Shown piece by piece: positions 50,011 to 58,918 of a stretch of 64,000 bases of DNA. The translations under genes and the position numbers were made by a program. The notes beneath the pieces were generated by a model that searched no databases, had not been told where the DNA came from, and saw nothing but the letters and a program-made list of their open reading frames with translations. This DNA is from Amycolatopsis orientalis DSM 43388 (GTDB taxonomy: Bacteria; Actinomycetota; Actinomycetes; Mycobacteriales; Pseudonocardiaceae). The stretch spans positions 1-64,000 of the forward strand of contig NZ_ASXG01000040.1 of the NCBI RefSeq assembly GCF_000411975.1, in the 5' to 3' direction. Numbering within the stretch: the stretch's first letter is position 1; each line of letters opens with the position of its first letter.

Positions 50011-51765
50011 TCACGGTAATCCGTTCGCCGGGCCCGCGCAGCATATCCGGCGGGTCCCGTCGCCGAGCGGTTCGGTGAGCCCGGCGGCGTCGAGGTGTTC
50101 CAGCAGCGGGATCATCACCCGGCGAGTGCTGTCCAATGCCTGCCGCGCCCGCGACACGGTGAACGGTTCGCCGAGCGCGGCCAGCACTTCCGCCGCGCGG
50201 CGCGGCGCGTCCGGGCTCAGCACCACTCCGTCGGCGATCGCCCGCAACCGGCCGACGCGGACGGCGGCGGCCAATTCCCGTTTGCCCAGGCCGAGTTTCC
50301 GCAATTCGTCGGCTTCCGGCGCGCGGAACGGGTGCTCGGCGAACCGCTTTTCCAGGAGCTTGACGGCTTTTTCCACTTCGGCGGTCAAGCCCGCACCGGG
50401 TTTGCCGACGAGCCCGTCCTTGAGGACCAGGCCGTCGCTGAGGACCGCCGGGAGGAGTTCCGCGTCCGGCAGGCCGAGCCGGTGCCGGAGCGCTTCGGCC
50501 GGAATGCCCGCCGCCAGTGGATGTTCTCGGCTCCACGCAACGACCGCTTTTCCGGCCTCCGCGCGCAACCGGGCGAGGTGCGCCGGGTCCGCGTGCCAGT
50601 TGCCAAGCCGGTCGCCGACCTCCGGCAGCCCTAACGCACGGAACTCCTCGTGGCGCACGAAACCCTCGCGGCGGAGGTAATCCCAGCCTGGTTCCCGGGT
50701 GGCCAGTTCTTCGCCGCGGGCTCGCGCGGCGCCACGGCGCGCGAGCGACGGCGGCCGGACGTCCAGCACGTCGAACCCGGCCGGGATCCGGTGCTCCCCC
50801 GGGTCGCGCAGCAGTCCGCGATCGCCTGTCCGGAGCGGCAACGGGCTCGCGAGCAGGAGCCGGGCGGTATCCGGTCCGAGCGGACGGACCCGGGCCGGCA
50901 CCGCCGCGGAACCGAGGTGCAGCACGAGGTTCCGGTGCAGTTCGCCCGAAGCGGCGCCGCGCAACCGGACATCGGCTTCCGTCGCCGGACGCCACGCGCC
51001 CGGGGTCAGCAGCACGTCGCCTCGTCCGACGGAATCCTTGGGCACCCCGCGCAAGTTCACCGCGATCCGAGCCACCGCGGACACGCTTTCGCGCGGTTCG
51101 CCGAGCGACTGCAGGCCCCGGATCTGCACGCTGGTCTCCCCGAGAGTCAGCTCGTCGCCGACCCGGAGCGTTCCGCCGCCGAGCGTGCCGGTGACGACGG
51201 TGCCCGCGCCCTTGATCGTGAACGCCCGGTCGATCCAGAGCCGGACATCCGCGTCCGGATCCGGCGGCGGCAACCGGCTGGCCAGTTCGGCGAGCTGCGA
51301 GCGCAGGTCTTCGAGCCCCTCGCCGGTCGTGCCGCTGACGCTCACCGCGGGCACCTCGCCGAGCGCCGTCGCCGCGATCTCCTCCAGCGCCGCCGCCGTC
51401 GCCCTCGCTGGATCGGCGCGGTCGGATTTGGTCACCGCCAGCAGGCCATGCCGGACCCCGAACGCGTCGAGTGCCGCCAGGTGTTCCGCCGATTGCGGCA
51501 TCCAGCCCTCGTCGGCGGCCACGACGACCAACGCGGCCGGGACGGGACCGACGCCCGCCAGCATGTTCGGGACGAACCGCTGATGCCCGGGGACGTCCAC
51601 GAAGGCGATTTCTTCTTCGCCCAGCCGGGTCCAGGCGAAGCCGAGGTCGAGGGTCAGGCCGCGGCGGCGTTCCTCGGCCCACCGGTCCGGCTCCATGCCG
51701 GTGAGCCGGCGGACGAGCGTGGATTTCCCGTGGTCGACGTGTCCGGCGGTGGCGATCACCCGCAT
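50011..51765 (-). CDS. selB: Selenocysteine-specific elongation factor SelB
   Basis: 584 residues. The G domain has GHVDHGKSTL, DVPGHQRFV and TKSDRADP; EF-Tu-like domains II and III follow, then C-terminal winged-helix repeats (from about residue 380) that bind the SECIS. The ATG at 51765 overlaps the selA stop by 10 bases. fdhA starts 4 bases after the stop. Confidence 0.94.
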   Translation of the reverse strand: MRVIATAGHVDHGKSTLVRRLTGMEPDRWAEERRRGLTLDLGFAWTRLGEEEIAFVDVPGHQRFVPNMLAGVGPVPAALVVVAADEGWMPQSAEHLAALDAFGVRHGLLAVTKSDRADPARATAAALEEIAATALGEVPAVSVSGTTGEGLEDLRSQLAELASRLPPPDPDADVRLWIDRAFTIKGAGTVVTGTLGGGTLRVGDELTLGETSVQIRGLQSLGEPRESVSAVARIAVNLRGVPKDSVGRGDVLLTPGAWRPATEADVRLRGAASGELHRNLVLHLGSAAVPARVRPLGPDTARLLLASPLPLRTGDRGLLRDPGEHRIPAGFDVLDVRPPSLARRGAARARGEELATREPGWDYLRREGFVRHEEFRALGLPEVGDRLGNWHADPAHLARLRAEAGKAVVAWSREHPLAAGIPAEALRHRLGLPDAELLPAVLSDGLVLKDGLVGKPGAGLTAEVEKAVKLLEKRFAEHPFRAPEADELRKLGLGKRELAAAVRVGRLRAIADGVVLSPDAPRRAAEVLAALGEPFTVSRARQALDSTRRVMIPLLEHLDAAGLTEPLGDGTRRICCAGPANGLP

Positions 51766-53039
51766 CGGCGGACCGCCTCCCGCAGCGCCGCGTCGTCCGC
51801 CGGGGAAACCGTCCGAAGGTCGAGCAGGCACCGGTCCCGCACGATCCGGCCGACGACCGCGGGCTCGCCCAGCCGCAGCGCCTCCGCGTACCGGGCGGGC
51901 AACGCGACCGCGGCGCTGGGCAGCTCCACCCCCGGCGCGCCGCCGCCGCCCACGACCGCCGTCGAGTCCACTGCTTCGGCGGCCACCCCCGCCGACTGCA
52001 GCGACTGCGCCAGTGCCTCGGCGCGCTCGTGGAGCCCCTCCGCGAGAAGTGCCGCCCGCACGGGTGGTTCCGGTCCGCGGACGGTGGCTTCGAGCGCGGC
52101 GAGGGTCAGCTTGTCGACCCGCAGCGCGCGAGCCGCGGGATGCCGCCGCAACCGGTGCACCAGTCCGGCGTCTCCGAAGAGCAGTCCGGCCTGCGGGCCG
52201 CCGAGGAGCTTGTCGCCGCTCGCGGTGACAAGCTTCGCGCCGTCGGCCAGCGCGGTCGCGACGTCCGGTTCGTCCGGCAGCACCGGATGCGGCGCGAGCA
52301 GCCCGGACCCCACGTCGGCGACCACCGGCACGCCGAGCCCGGCCAGTTCGGCGACACTCGCCTCCGAGGCGAACCCGGTGACGCGGTAGTTCGAGGGATG
52401 GATTTTCAGCACGAATCCGGTGTCCGGCCCGATCGCCGCCGCGTAATCCGCCGCGGAAGTCCGGTTGGTGGTGCCGACTTCGCGCAACCGGGCTCCGGTC
52501 GAGACGAGCAGGTCCGGGATGCGGAAGCCGTCGCCGATCTCGACCAGTTCGCCGCGGCTGACCACGATTTCCTTGCCGGGAGCCAACGTCAGCGCGCACA
52601 GCAGCAACGCCGCCGCGTTGTTGTTGACCACGTGCACCGCCTCGGCCCTTGGCACCGCTTCCGCCAGCGCCGCCAAGGCGCCGCGACCGCGTTGGGCCCG
52701 TTCCCCGGTTTCGAGGGCGAACTCCACATCGGTTGCTCCGCCGGCGGCGACGATCGCGTCCAACGCGGCAGCGGACAGCGGCGCGCGGCCGAGGTTGGTG
52801 TGCACGAGAACGCCGGTCGCGTTGAGCACCGGGCGCAGCGACGACACCCTCGCGGGCAGCCGGGCCACCACCTCCGCGACGACTTCGCCGGGCTCGATCT
52901 CGCCCGCCCTTGCCCGCTGCTGCGCGGCCGCGACCAGCGACTTCACCAGGTCGCGGCCGAGCGTCTCGACGGCTTTCGCGATCCTCGGCTCGCCGAGCAC
53001 GGCGTCGGTGCGCGGGATCGCCCGGCGCGGGTCACCCAT
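51756..53039 (-). CDS. selA: L-seryl-tRNA(Sec) selenium transferase SelA
   Basis: 427 residues of the SelA PLP-enzyme family: LNATGVLVHTNLGRAPLS, VVNNNAAALLL, VSRGELVEIGDGFRIPD and the PLP lysine in SGDKLLGGPQAG. It converts Ser-tRNA(Sec) to Sec-tRNA(Sec) using selenophosphate. The ATG at 53039 is the only start matching the family, and its A is also the last base of the encoded CCA of tRNA-Sec. No ribosome site separate from the tRNA is possible, so translation likely depends on the unprocessed transcript. Confidence 0.93.
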   Translation of the reverse strand: MGDPRRAIPRTDAVLGEPRIAKAVETLGRDLVKSLVAAAQQRARAGEIEPGEVVAEVVARLPARVSSLRPVLNATGVLVHTNLGRAPLSAAALDAIVAAGGATDVEFALETGERAQRGRGALAALAEAVPRAEAVHVVNNNAAALLLCALTLAPGKEIVVSRGELVEIGDGFRIPDLLVSTGARLREVGTTNRTSAADYAAAIGPDTGFVLKIHPSNYRVTGFASEASVAELAGLGVPVVADVGSGLLAPHPVLPDEPDVATALADGAKLVTASGDKLLGGPQAGLLFGDAGLVHRLRRHPAARALRVDKLTLAALEATVRGPEPPVRAALLAEGLHERAEALAQSLQSAGVAAEAVDSTAVVGGGGAPGVELPSAAVALPARYAEALRLGEPAVVGRIVRDRCLLDLRTVSPADDAALREAVRRCG

Positions 53040-53133
53040 GGCGGAGGCGGACGGGAATCGAACCCGCCAGCGGCAGGACCTGCCGCTCAACGGTGTTGAA
53101 GACCGCGCCGGTCACCAGGCCGGATACGCCTCC
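53039..53133 (-). tRNA. selC: tRNA-Sec (anticodon UCA)
   Basis: Reading the minus strand, a 95-base tRNA with GGAGGCG/CGCCTCC acceptor pairs, an extended D arm, an anticodon arm with loop CTTCAAC (anticodon UCA), a long variable arm (AGCGGCAG/CTGCCGCT) and a T arm with TTCGATT. Discriminator G at 53042 is followed by an encoded CCA (53041-53039). The long variable arm and UCA anticodon are diagnostic of selenocysteine tRNA. It directly precedes selA. Confidence 0.93.
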
Positions 53134-53187
53134 CTGGGGCATTCCGCCATCCTGCCAAGAGCACCGCGCCCCCGCATGATGAACAGC

Positions 53188-54180
53188 ATGAGCGTCCGGC
53201 TGACCCAGTACGCGCACGGCGGCGGCTGCGCGTGCAAAATCCCGCCCGGCGAACTGGAATCGATCGTCCGCGGCCTCGCCGGCGCCGCCCCGCGGAATCC
53301 GCCCGGCGAACTCCTGGTCGGCCTCGACGACGGCGACGACGCGGCGGCCGTCCGCATCGCCGGGAACGTCGCGCTGATCGCGACCACGGACTTCTTCACC
53401 CCGGTCGTCGACGACCCGTACGACTGGGGCCGGATCGCCGCCGCGAACGCGCTCTCGGACGTGTACGCGATGGGCGGCGTCCCGGTGGTCGCGGTCAATC
53501 TCCTCGGCTGGCCGCGCGAGGTGCTGCCGTTCGAACTGGCCGCCGAGGTGCTGCGCGGCGGGCTGGACGTCTGCGCGGAGGCCGGCTGCCATCTGTCCGG
53601 CGGGCACAGCGTCGACGACCCGGAGCCCAAGTACGGCCTCGCGGTCACCGGCACCGCGGACCCGGATCGGTTGCTGCGCAACGATTCGGGCAAGCCGGGC
53701 ACGCCGCTGACGCTGACCAAGCCGCTGGGGATCGGCGTGCTGAACTCGCGGCACAAAGCCACCGGCGAACGCTCCGAGGAGGCGATCTCCGCGATGACCG
53801 CGCTCAACCGCGCCGCGTCCGCCGCCGCGCTCGCCGCGGGCGCGGTGTGCGCGACCGACGTCACCGGGTTCGGTCTGCTCGGCCACCTGCACAAACTGGC
53901 CCGGGCGAGCGGCGTCACCGCGCGCCTGGACCCGGCGGCGGTCCCGTATCTCGAAGGCGCCCGGGAGGCGTTGCGCGCCGGGTACGTCAGCGGTGGAACC
54001 CGCCGGAACCTCGACTGGGTCCGGCCGCACGCCGACCTGTCGCGGATCTCCGAGGACGAGACCTTGCTGCTGGCGGACGCGCAGACCTCCGGCGGCTTGC
54101 TCGTGGCCGGCGAGCTCCCCGGCTACCCGGTGATCGGCGAGCTGGTTCCGCGCGCCGACCACACGATCGTCGTCGGCTGA
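53188..54180 (+). CDS. selD: Selenophosphate synthetase SelD
   Basis: 330 residues of the SelD/PurM family. The N-terminus reads MSVRLTQYAHGGGCACK, where Cys14 and Lys17 align with the catalytic Cys17 and Lys20 of E. coli SelD; the active-site residue is Cys, not Sec. Other motifs are GLDDGDDAAAV, NALSDVYAMGG, GGHSVDDPEPKYG and ATDVTGFGLLGHL. In-frame ATGs at 53176 and 53179 are alternative starts; the one used aligns with E. coli. It is divergent from tRNA-Sec with a 54-base gap. Confidence 0.93.
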   Translation: MSVRLTQYAHGGGCACKIPPGELESIVRGLAGAAPRNPPGELLVGLDDGDDAAAVRIAGNVALIATTDFFTPVVDDPYDWGRIAAANALSDVYAMGGVPVVAVNLLGWPREVLPFELAAEVLRGGLDVCAEAGCHLSGGHSVDDPEPKYGLAVTGTADPDRLLRNDSGKPGTPLTLTKPLGIGVLNSRHKATGERSEEAISAMTALNRAASAAALAAGAVCATDVTGFGLLGHLHKLARASGVTARLDPAAVPYLEGAREALRAGYVSGGTRRNLDWVRPHADLSRISEDETLLLADAQTSGGLLVAGELPGYPVIGELVPRADHTIVVG

Positions 54181-54189
54181 GGTCAGGTG

Positions 54190-54244
54190 GTCCGTGAAGG
54201 GCTCCTTGCGGGAATCTGATTCGCTCAAGGAGTCCTTCACGGAC
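54190..54244. terminator. Long inverted repeat after selD
   Basis: Arms 54190-54208 and 54226-54244 (outer GTCCGTGAAGG/CCTTCACGGAC, inner CTCCTTG/CAAGGAG) pair over 19 positions with one mismatch around a loop containing GGGAATCTGATTCGC. It lies 9 bases behind the selD stop. Outer arm and loop resemble the repeat at 37671-37716, so it may be a repeated intergenic element as well as a terminator. Confidence 0.7.
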
Positions 54245-54281
54245 CGTTGGCGCCGCGGATCGGGCCGGGGAAGTCGCGGCG

Positions 54282-54307
54282 GATTGGCCGGTCTCCGAAG
54301 TGGGTAG
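54282..54307 (+). promoter_or_regulatory. SigB/F-like promoter for the Mrp operon
   Basis: GATT (54282-54285), 16 bases, then GGGTAG (54302-54307), 19 bases before the first ATG at 54327. Two positions deviate from GTTT/GGGTAT. Confidence 0.4.
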
Positions 54308-54326
54308 CCCCTGCCCGAGGTGAGAC

Positions 54327-54782
54327 ATGCGCGCTCCGACCGAGATCCTGCTGTGGTGGCTTGCCCTGACCGGGTTGTGGACCCTCACGCTCTCCACCCC
54401 GGCAGCACCGGAGCTGCTCGCCGGCGCCGGCGCGGCGGCGGTGTGCGCGCTCGCCGCCCGTTCCGCGCGCCGGGCGATGAACGGTTCGTGGCACTTCACC
54501 ACCAGCTGGCTGACCTGGCTGGCCCCGCTGCCCAAGGCCGCCGTCAGCGAATCCGTCGCCGCGGTGCGCACGGTTTTCCGGCGTCCCTCCGCCGGAAAGT
54601 GCGAGACCGTCACCGTCCCCGCCGCGCCGCGCGCCGAGCACGAAGCGCGGCTCGCCGTCGCGACCGTGGTCGTCGGCTGCACTCCCGGCGCGATGGTCGT
54701 CGCGAGCCCGCCGGACCGCACGGACGTCGTGGTCCACCGGTTGCTCTCCGGTTCCGCGACCCTCGATCGGGTGACGCGATGA
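54327..54782 (+). CDS. mrpE: Mrp antiporter subunit E
   Basis: 151 residues with two N-terminal hydrophobic helices and a C-terminal cytoplasmic domain (TVVVGCTPGAMVVASPPDRTDVVVHRLL), the MnhE/MrpE arrangement. It is the first gene of a seven-gene operon whose members all overlap or abut. Part of a multi-subunit Na+/H+ (or related cation/proton) antiporter in the membrane. Confidence 0.85.
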   Translation: MRAPTEILLWWLALTGLWTLTLSTPAAPELLAGAGAAAVCALAARSARRAMNGSWHFTTSWLTWLAPLPKAAVSESVAAVRTVFRRPSAGKCETVTVPAAPRAEHEARLAVATVVVGCTPGAMVVASPPDRTDVVVHRLLSGSATLDRVTR

Positions 54783-55030
54783 CGTGGCTGCTCCTCGCCG
54801 CGCTGCTCCTGATGGCCGGCGGCCTCGGCACCGCGTTGTGGCTCGCCGCCCGGGGCACCGCCATCGAACGCCTCGCCGGGATGCAGTTCGCCGGCACCGT
54901 CACCGTCCTGACGCTTCTGCTGCTCGTCCAGGCGTACGGCCCGTCCAGCGCCGTCATTCTCCCCTTGACGCTGACCGTCCTCGCCTTCGCCGGAACGCTC
55001 GTCTTCGCGCGCCTTCTGGGGACCCGATGA
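54779..55030 (+). CDS. mrpF: Mrp antiporter subunit F
   Basis: 83 residues with three hydrophobic helices in the MrpF/MnhF pattern (GTAIERLAGMQFAGTVTVLTLLLL). The ATG overlaps the mrpE stop by four bases. Confidence 0.83.
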   Translation: MTWLLLAALLLMAGGLGTALWLAARGTAIERLAGMQFAGTVTVLTLLLLVQAYGPSSAVILPLTLTVLAFAGTLVFARLLGTR

Positions 55031-55326
55031 CGATCGCCGCGCAGATTCTCGTGTTCGCCGGGGTGTTCGTCGTCCTCGCCTCGGCGATCGGTTTGCTCCG
55101 CGCCGAAGACCTGCTCACGCGCCTGCACCTGCTCACCCCGGCGACCACGCTCGGCGCGCCGCTCATCGGTGTCGGCCTCGTCCTGGTCAACGGCGTCCAG
55201 CTCGGTTCGGGCGCGATCCTCGCGACGGTCGTCCTGCTGGCGGTCACCAGCCCGATCCTGCAATCGGCCACCGCCCGGCTCGAAGCTCGCCACCGCGGCG
55301 AGACCGACGAGGACCTCCCCTCGTGA
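55027..55326 (+). CDS. mrpG: Mrp antiporter subunit G
   Basis: 99 residues with three helices and the MnhG pattern GVFVVLASAIGLLRAEDLLTRLHLLTPATTLGAPLIGVGL. ATGA overlap with mrpF. Confidence 0.87.
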   Translation: MTIAAQILVFAGVFVVLASAIGLLRAEDLLTRLHLLTPATTLGAPLIGVGLVLVNGVQLGSGAILATVVLLAVTSPILQSATARLEARHRGETDEDLPS

Positions 55327-55559
55327 GCGCCGCCGTGCTGCTGGTGGCCCTCGCGCTGGTCGCGGTGGCCGGGTACGCCGTGGTCGCGACGCACGACCCG
55401 CGCCGGCAAGCGATCACGCTCACGGTGTTTTCCCTGTGCCTGACGGTGCTTTTCGTCGTTTTCCAAGCCCCGGACGTCGCGCTGTCCGAACTCGCCGTCG
55501 GCGCGGCCGTCGTCCCGCTCCTCGTCCTGCTGACGCTCCGGAAGACGGGCAAGCGATGA
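55323..55559 (+). CDS. MrpA C-terminal-like subunit (DUF4040/MbhD-like)
   Basis: 78 residues with three helices and the FQAPDVALSELAVGAAVVPLLVLLTL motif found in the C-terminal part of MrpA and in MbhD. It stands alone here, without the large ND5-like N-terminal part of MrpA. GTGA overlap with mrpG. Confidence 0.78.
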   Translation: MSAAVLLVALALVAVAGYAVVATHDPRRQAITLTVFSLCLTVLFVVFQAPDVALSELAVGAAVVPLLVLLTLRKTGKR

Positions 55560-56272
55560 GGACCCGCGACGTCGTCGGCGCCGCCGGGCTGGCCGGGGTC
55601 GCCGCGCTGTTCGCCGCCGCGTTCGCCCGCATGCCCGTGGCCGGCGCCGCCGGCCACGTCTACCGGGACCTGGTGCTGCCGATGGGGTTCCGGGAGGTCA
55701 CCCCGAACCTGGTGTCGTCGGTCAACTTCGACCTCCGCGCGCTCGACACCCTCGGCGAGGAGACGATCGTCGCCGCCGCGGTCGTCGGCACGCTCGCCCT
55801 GCTGCAGCCGCCCGAGAAAGAGCCGGACACGGACGGGACCGGCTACGTCCTGCCCGCGGTGAAACTCGCCGGCTTCCTGCTGCTGCCGGTCTCGGTGCTG
55901 CTGGGCATCGACATCGTCGTGCACGGGCACCTGACGCCCGGCGGCGGTTTCCAGGGCGGCGTCGTCCTCGCCACCGGCTGGCACCTGCTCTACCTCTCCG
56001 GCAGCTACCGCGCGCTCGCCCGGCTGCGGCCGATCGACTGGTGCGAATACGCCGAGGCGACCGCCACCGGCCTGTACGTCGTGACCGGCCTGCTCGGCCT
56101 GGCCGTCGGCGGCTCGTTCCTCGCGAACGTGCTGCCGCTGGGCGAATTCGGTTCGCTGCTTTCCTCCGGGACCGTCCCGGTGCTGAGCGTGCTGATCGGC
56201 ATCGAGGTCGCCGCCGGGTTCGTCGTCCTGCTGTCGCGGTTCTTCGTGCACGGGCTCGAGGAGGACAAGTGA
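55556..56272 (+). CDS. mrpB: Mrp antiporter subunit B
   Basis: 238 residues. The first 100 resemble MbhE/MrpA-tail sequence ([28 protein letters not shown]); the rest is MnhB with [25 protein letters not shown]. So this is a fusion of the MrpA-tail segment with MrpB, as in several actinobacteria. ATGA overlap with the previous gene. Confidence 0.87.
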   Translation: MRTRDVVGAAGLAGVAALFAAAFARMPVAGAAGHVYRDLVLPMGFREVTPNLVSSVNFDLRALDTLGEETIVAAAVVGTLALLQPPEKEPDTDGTGYVLPAVKLAGFLLLPVSVLLGIDIVVHGHLTPGGGFQGGVVLATGWHLLYLSGSYRALARLRPIDWCEYAEATATGLYVVTGLLGLAVGGSFLANVLPLGEFGSLLSSGTVPVLSVLIGIEVAAGFVVLLSRFFVHGLEEDK

Positions 56273-56622
56273 CGGGCGTGGTGTCGGCGGCTTGCTACGG
56301 CGTGGCGGCCTGGCTGTTGCTGCTCGGCTGCGCCGGGATCATGCGGAGCCGGCACCTCGTGCACACGGTGGTGTCGCTGTCGGTCGCGCAGTCCGGCACG
56401 TACGTGCTGCTGCTGGCGATCGGCTACCAGGACCAGGCCACCGCGCCGATCGTGTCGCAAGGGCAGGCACAGCCGGTGGTCGATCCGATGGTGCAGGCCA
56501 TGACGCTCACCGACATCGTCGTCTCGGCGACCATCACCGCGCTCCTGCTCGCCCTCACCCTGCAGATCTCCCGCCGCCACGGCACGGTCGATCCCGACGA
56601 ACTGCGTGCGCTGCGCGGCTGA
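56269..56622 (+). CDS. mrpC: Mrp antiporter subunit C (NuoK-like)
   Basis: 117 residues with three helices of NuoK type ([60 protein letters not shown]). GTG start at 56269, overlapping the mrpB stop. Confidence 0.88.
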   Translation: MTGVVSAACYGVAAWLLLLGCAGIMRSRHLVHTVVSLSVAQSGTYVLLLAIGYQDQATAPIVSQGQAQPVVDPMVQAMTLTDIVVSATITALLLALTLQISRRHGTVDPDELRALRG

Positions 56623-56624
56623 CC

Positions 56625-58406
56625 ATGACGACCCTGCCCGCACTCGCCATCGCCGTCCCGCTGCTGGCTGCCTGCCTGCTGCTCGGTCTCGGCGGCAAAC
56701 TCCCCCGCGTCGCGGTCGACGTGACGGCCACGGTGACCGCCGCGGCGGTGTGCGCGCTGTGCGTGGTTCTCGTGACCGCGGCGGACCACGAGCGAGTGGT
56801 CAGCTGGCTCGGGCGGCAGGGTCCGGAAGGCACGCGCTCGGTCGGCATCGTGCTCGTCGCGGACGGCATGAACACGACGTTCGCCGCGCTGGCCGCGTTC
56901 TTGACCGTCTGCGCGCTCCTCTACAGCTGGCACTACTTCGAAGCCGTCGAAGCCCGCTACCACGCGATGATGCTGCTCTTCCTGACCGGCATGATCGGGT
57001 TCCTCTTCACTGGCGACCTGTTCACCCTCTTCGTGTTCTTCGAGCTGATGAGCGGAGTCGCCTACGCGCTGACCGGGTACCGGATCGAAGAGGCGGACTC
57101 GGTGCAGGGCGCGCTGAACTTCGGCGTGGTCAATTCCCTCGGCGCGTATTTCACGCTGATGGGCATCGGCCTGCTGTATGCCCGCGGCGGCCAGCTCGGC
57201 CTCGCGCAGCTGGGCGTCGCGCTCGACGGCCGTCCGGCGGACGCGCTCGTCATCGCCGCATTCGTCCTCGTCTGCACCGGCTTGCTGGTCAAAGCCGCGA
57301 CCGTGCCGTTCCACTTCTGGCTCGCCGACGCGCACGCCGTCGCTCCGACCCCGGTGTGCGTGCTGTTCTCCGGGATCATGGTCGAACTCGGCCTTTACGG
57401 CGTGCTCCGCGTCCGCACTACGGTGTTCGGCACCGTGCTCGACGACGCCACCGTCAGCCGGATCTTCCTCACCGCCGGAATCGCCAGCGCGGTGCTCGGC
57501 GCCGTGCTTTGCTTCACCCAGCGGCATCTCAAACGGTTGCTGGCCTATTCGACCATCGCCCACATTGGACTGTTCCTGTGCGGACTAGCCGCCACCGGCG
57601 GGGAAGCCACGGCCGCGTTCGTGCTCGCGGTGCTCGGGCACGCCGGAGCGAAGGGCGCGCTGTTCCTGCTGACCGGTGTGCTGAAGGACCGCTACGGCAG
57701 CGTCGACGAGGACGATCTCTTCGGCCGCGCAACGCATTCCCGGACGGAAGCGGTGCTGTTCCTGGTCGCCGCGGCCGCGCTCGCCGGACTGCCGCCGTTC
57801 GGCCTGGCGCTGGGCAAAGACGCCGCCGAACACGCGGGCCCGGAGTGGCTGCCAGTCGTCTTCGCGGTGACTTCCGCACTGACCGCCGCGGCGGTGCTGC
57901 GCGCCGGGCTGCGGGTCTACTTCGGACTCGGCAGGCCGCCCGCCGAGGATTCCCCGGACACGACGACCGGTTCCGGCGAGGAACCCGAGACCGACCGGCC
58001 GATCGAGCGCACCCCGATCCCGATGTTGGCCGCGGTCGTCGTCCTGCTCGGGTTCGCGCTGGCCGCCGGGATCGTGCCGGGGCTGCGCGACGTCGCCGCG
58101 GCCGCCGGGGCACAAGCGGTGGACCGCGCGGGCTACCTCCACGACGTCCTGCCGGCGCTGCCGCCTGCGCTCGCCGCGGCGGCGCCCGAACTGTCGTGGA
58201 CCGGGCCGGGGTTGCTGTCCGCAGGGGTGACCGCCCTGCTCACCCTCGGCGCGGCGGCGCTCGCGCTGTGGTCGCGGCACCGCACGCCGAAACCGCTGCA
58301 CGAAGCCCTCACGGTGCTGCACCGCGCGCATTCCGGCCAGGTCGGCGACTACGTGGCGTGGCTGCTCGCGGGCGTCGCCGTCCTCGCCGGGCTGGTCTGG
58401 CTCTGA
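56625..58406 (+). CDS. mrpD: Mrp antiporter subunit D (ND2/ND4/ND5-like)
   Basis: 593 residues with about 14 helices of the proton-translocating NuoL/M/N family: [15 protein letters not shown] (Glu in TM5), [39 protein letters not shown] (conserved Lys) and [14 protein letters not shown]. It is the only antiporter-like channel subunit in the operon. ATG two bases after the mrpC stop. Confidence 0.9.
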   Translation: MTTLPALAIAVPLLAACLLLGLGGKLPRVAVDVTATVTAAAVCALCVVLVTAADHERVVSWLGRQGPEGTRSVGIVLVADGMNTTFAALAAFLTVCALLYSWHYFEAVEARYHAMMLLFLTGMIGFLFTGDLFTLFVFFELMSGVAYALTGYRIEEADSVQGALNFGVVNSLGAYFTLMGIGLLYARGGQLGLAQLGVALDGRPADALVIAAFVLVCTGLLVKAATVPFHFWLADAHAVAPTPVCVLFSGIMVELGLYGVLRVRTTVFGTVLDDATVSRIFLTAGIASAVLGAVLCFTQRHLKRLLAYSTIAHIGLFLCGLAATGGEATAAFVLAVLGHAGAKGALFLLTGVLKDRYGSVDEDDLFGRATHSRTEAVLFLVAAAALAGLPPFGLALGKDAAEHAGPEWLPVVFAVTSALTAAAVLRAGLRVYFGLGRPPAEDSPDTTTGSGEEPETDRPIERTPIPMLAAVVVLLGFALAAGIVPGLRDVAAAAGAQAVDRAGYLHDVLPALPPALAAAAPELSWTGPGLLSAGVTALLTLGAAALALWSRHRTPKPLHEALTVLHRAHSGQVGDYVAWLLAGVAVLAGLVWL

Positions 58407-58415
58407 CCTGGCCGG

Positions 58416-58440
58416 GTTTACCCGCGCGACGGCCGGGCTA
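58416..58440 (+). promoter_or_regulatory. SigB/F-like promoter
   Basis: GTTT (58416-58419), 15 bases, then GGGCTA (58435-58440), 40 bases before the GTG at 58481. The -10 deviates from GGGTA, so support is moderate. Confidence 0.4.
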
Positions 58441-58480
58441 CCCGCAGAGCGGCCCGTGACGCCGACCGTGAGGAGTCGCC

Positions 58481-58918
58481 GTGCCCGCCCGCACCGCCGA
58501 CGGCCCGAAACTGCTGCCCGAAACCGAAGAGCTGGCCACCGGGAAGAACTTCGCCGCGGTCACCACGGTGCTGCCGAGCGGCCGGCTCCAGACGCAGACG
58601 ATCTGGGTGCACGTCGAGCACGGCCGCCTCGTGCTCAACACCGAGACCCACCGCGCGAAGTACCGCAACGCCGAGCGAGACGACCGGATCACCGTCCTGA
58701 TCCGCGACGAGCAGGACCCGTACCGCTACGCGGAGGTCCGCGGCCGCGTGACCGGCATCGAAACGGGCGAACGCGCCCGGCTGCAGGTCGACGAGCTCGC
58801 CCGCAAATACACCGGCGGCAAGTATCCGCCGGAAGCGATCAAGTCCGAGCGCGTGATCCTGCGGATCACCCCGGAGCGGCAGACGTACATCGACCAGAAG
58901 AAGGGCGTCGCCGACTGA
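58481..58918 (+). CDS. PNPOx-like split-barrel flavin/F420-binding protein
   Basis: 145 residues with the pattern of the actinobacterial FDOR/PPOX class: FAAVTTVLPSGRLQTQTIWVHVEHGRLVLNTE, followed by KYRNAERDDRITVLI and YAEVRGRVTGIE. Such proteins use FMN or F420, or bind haem-related ligands; the substrate is unknown. GTG start follows GAGGAG. Its stop shares a base with the phosphoketolase ATG (TGATG). Confidence 0.83.
   Translation: MPARTADGPKLLPETEELATGKNFAAVTTVLPSGRLQTQTIWVHVEHGRLVLNTETHRAKYRNAERDDRITVLIRDEQDPYRYAEVRGRVTGIETGERARLQVDELARKYTGGKYPPEAIKSERVILRITPERQTYIDQKKGVAD

Noticed and set aside
46713-50078. A 1121-codon plus-strand open frame across the formate dehydrogenase region
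   Set aside because: It is antisense to fdhA/fdhB, rich in Arg, Val and Pro with no recognisable domain, and arises from the codon bias of the GC-rich opposite strand.
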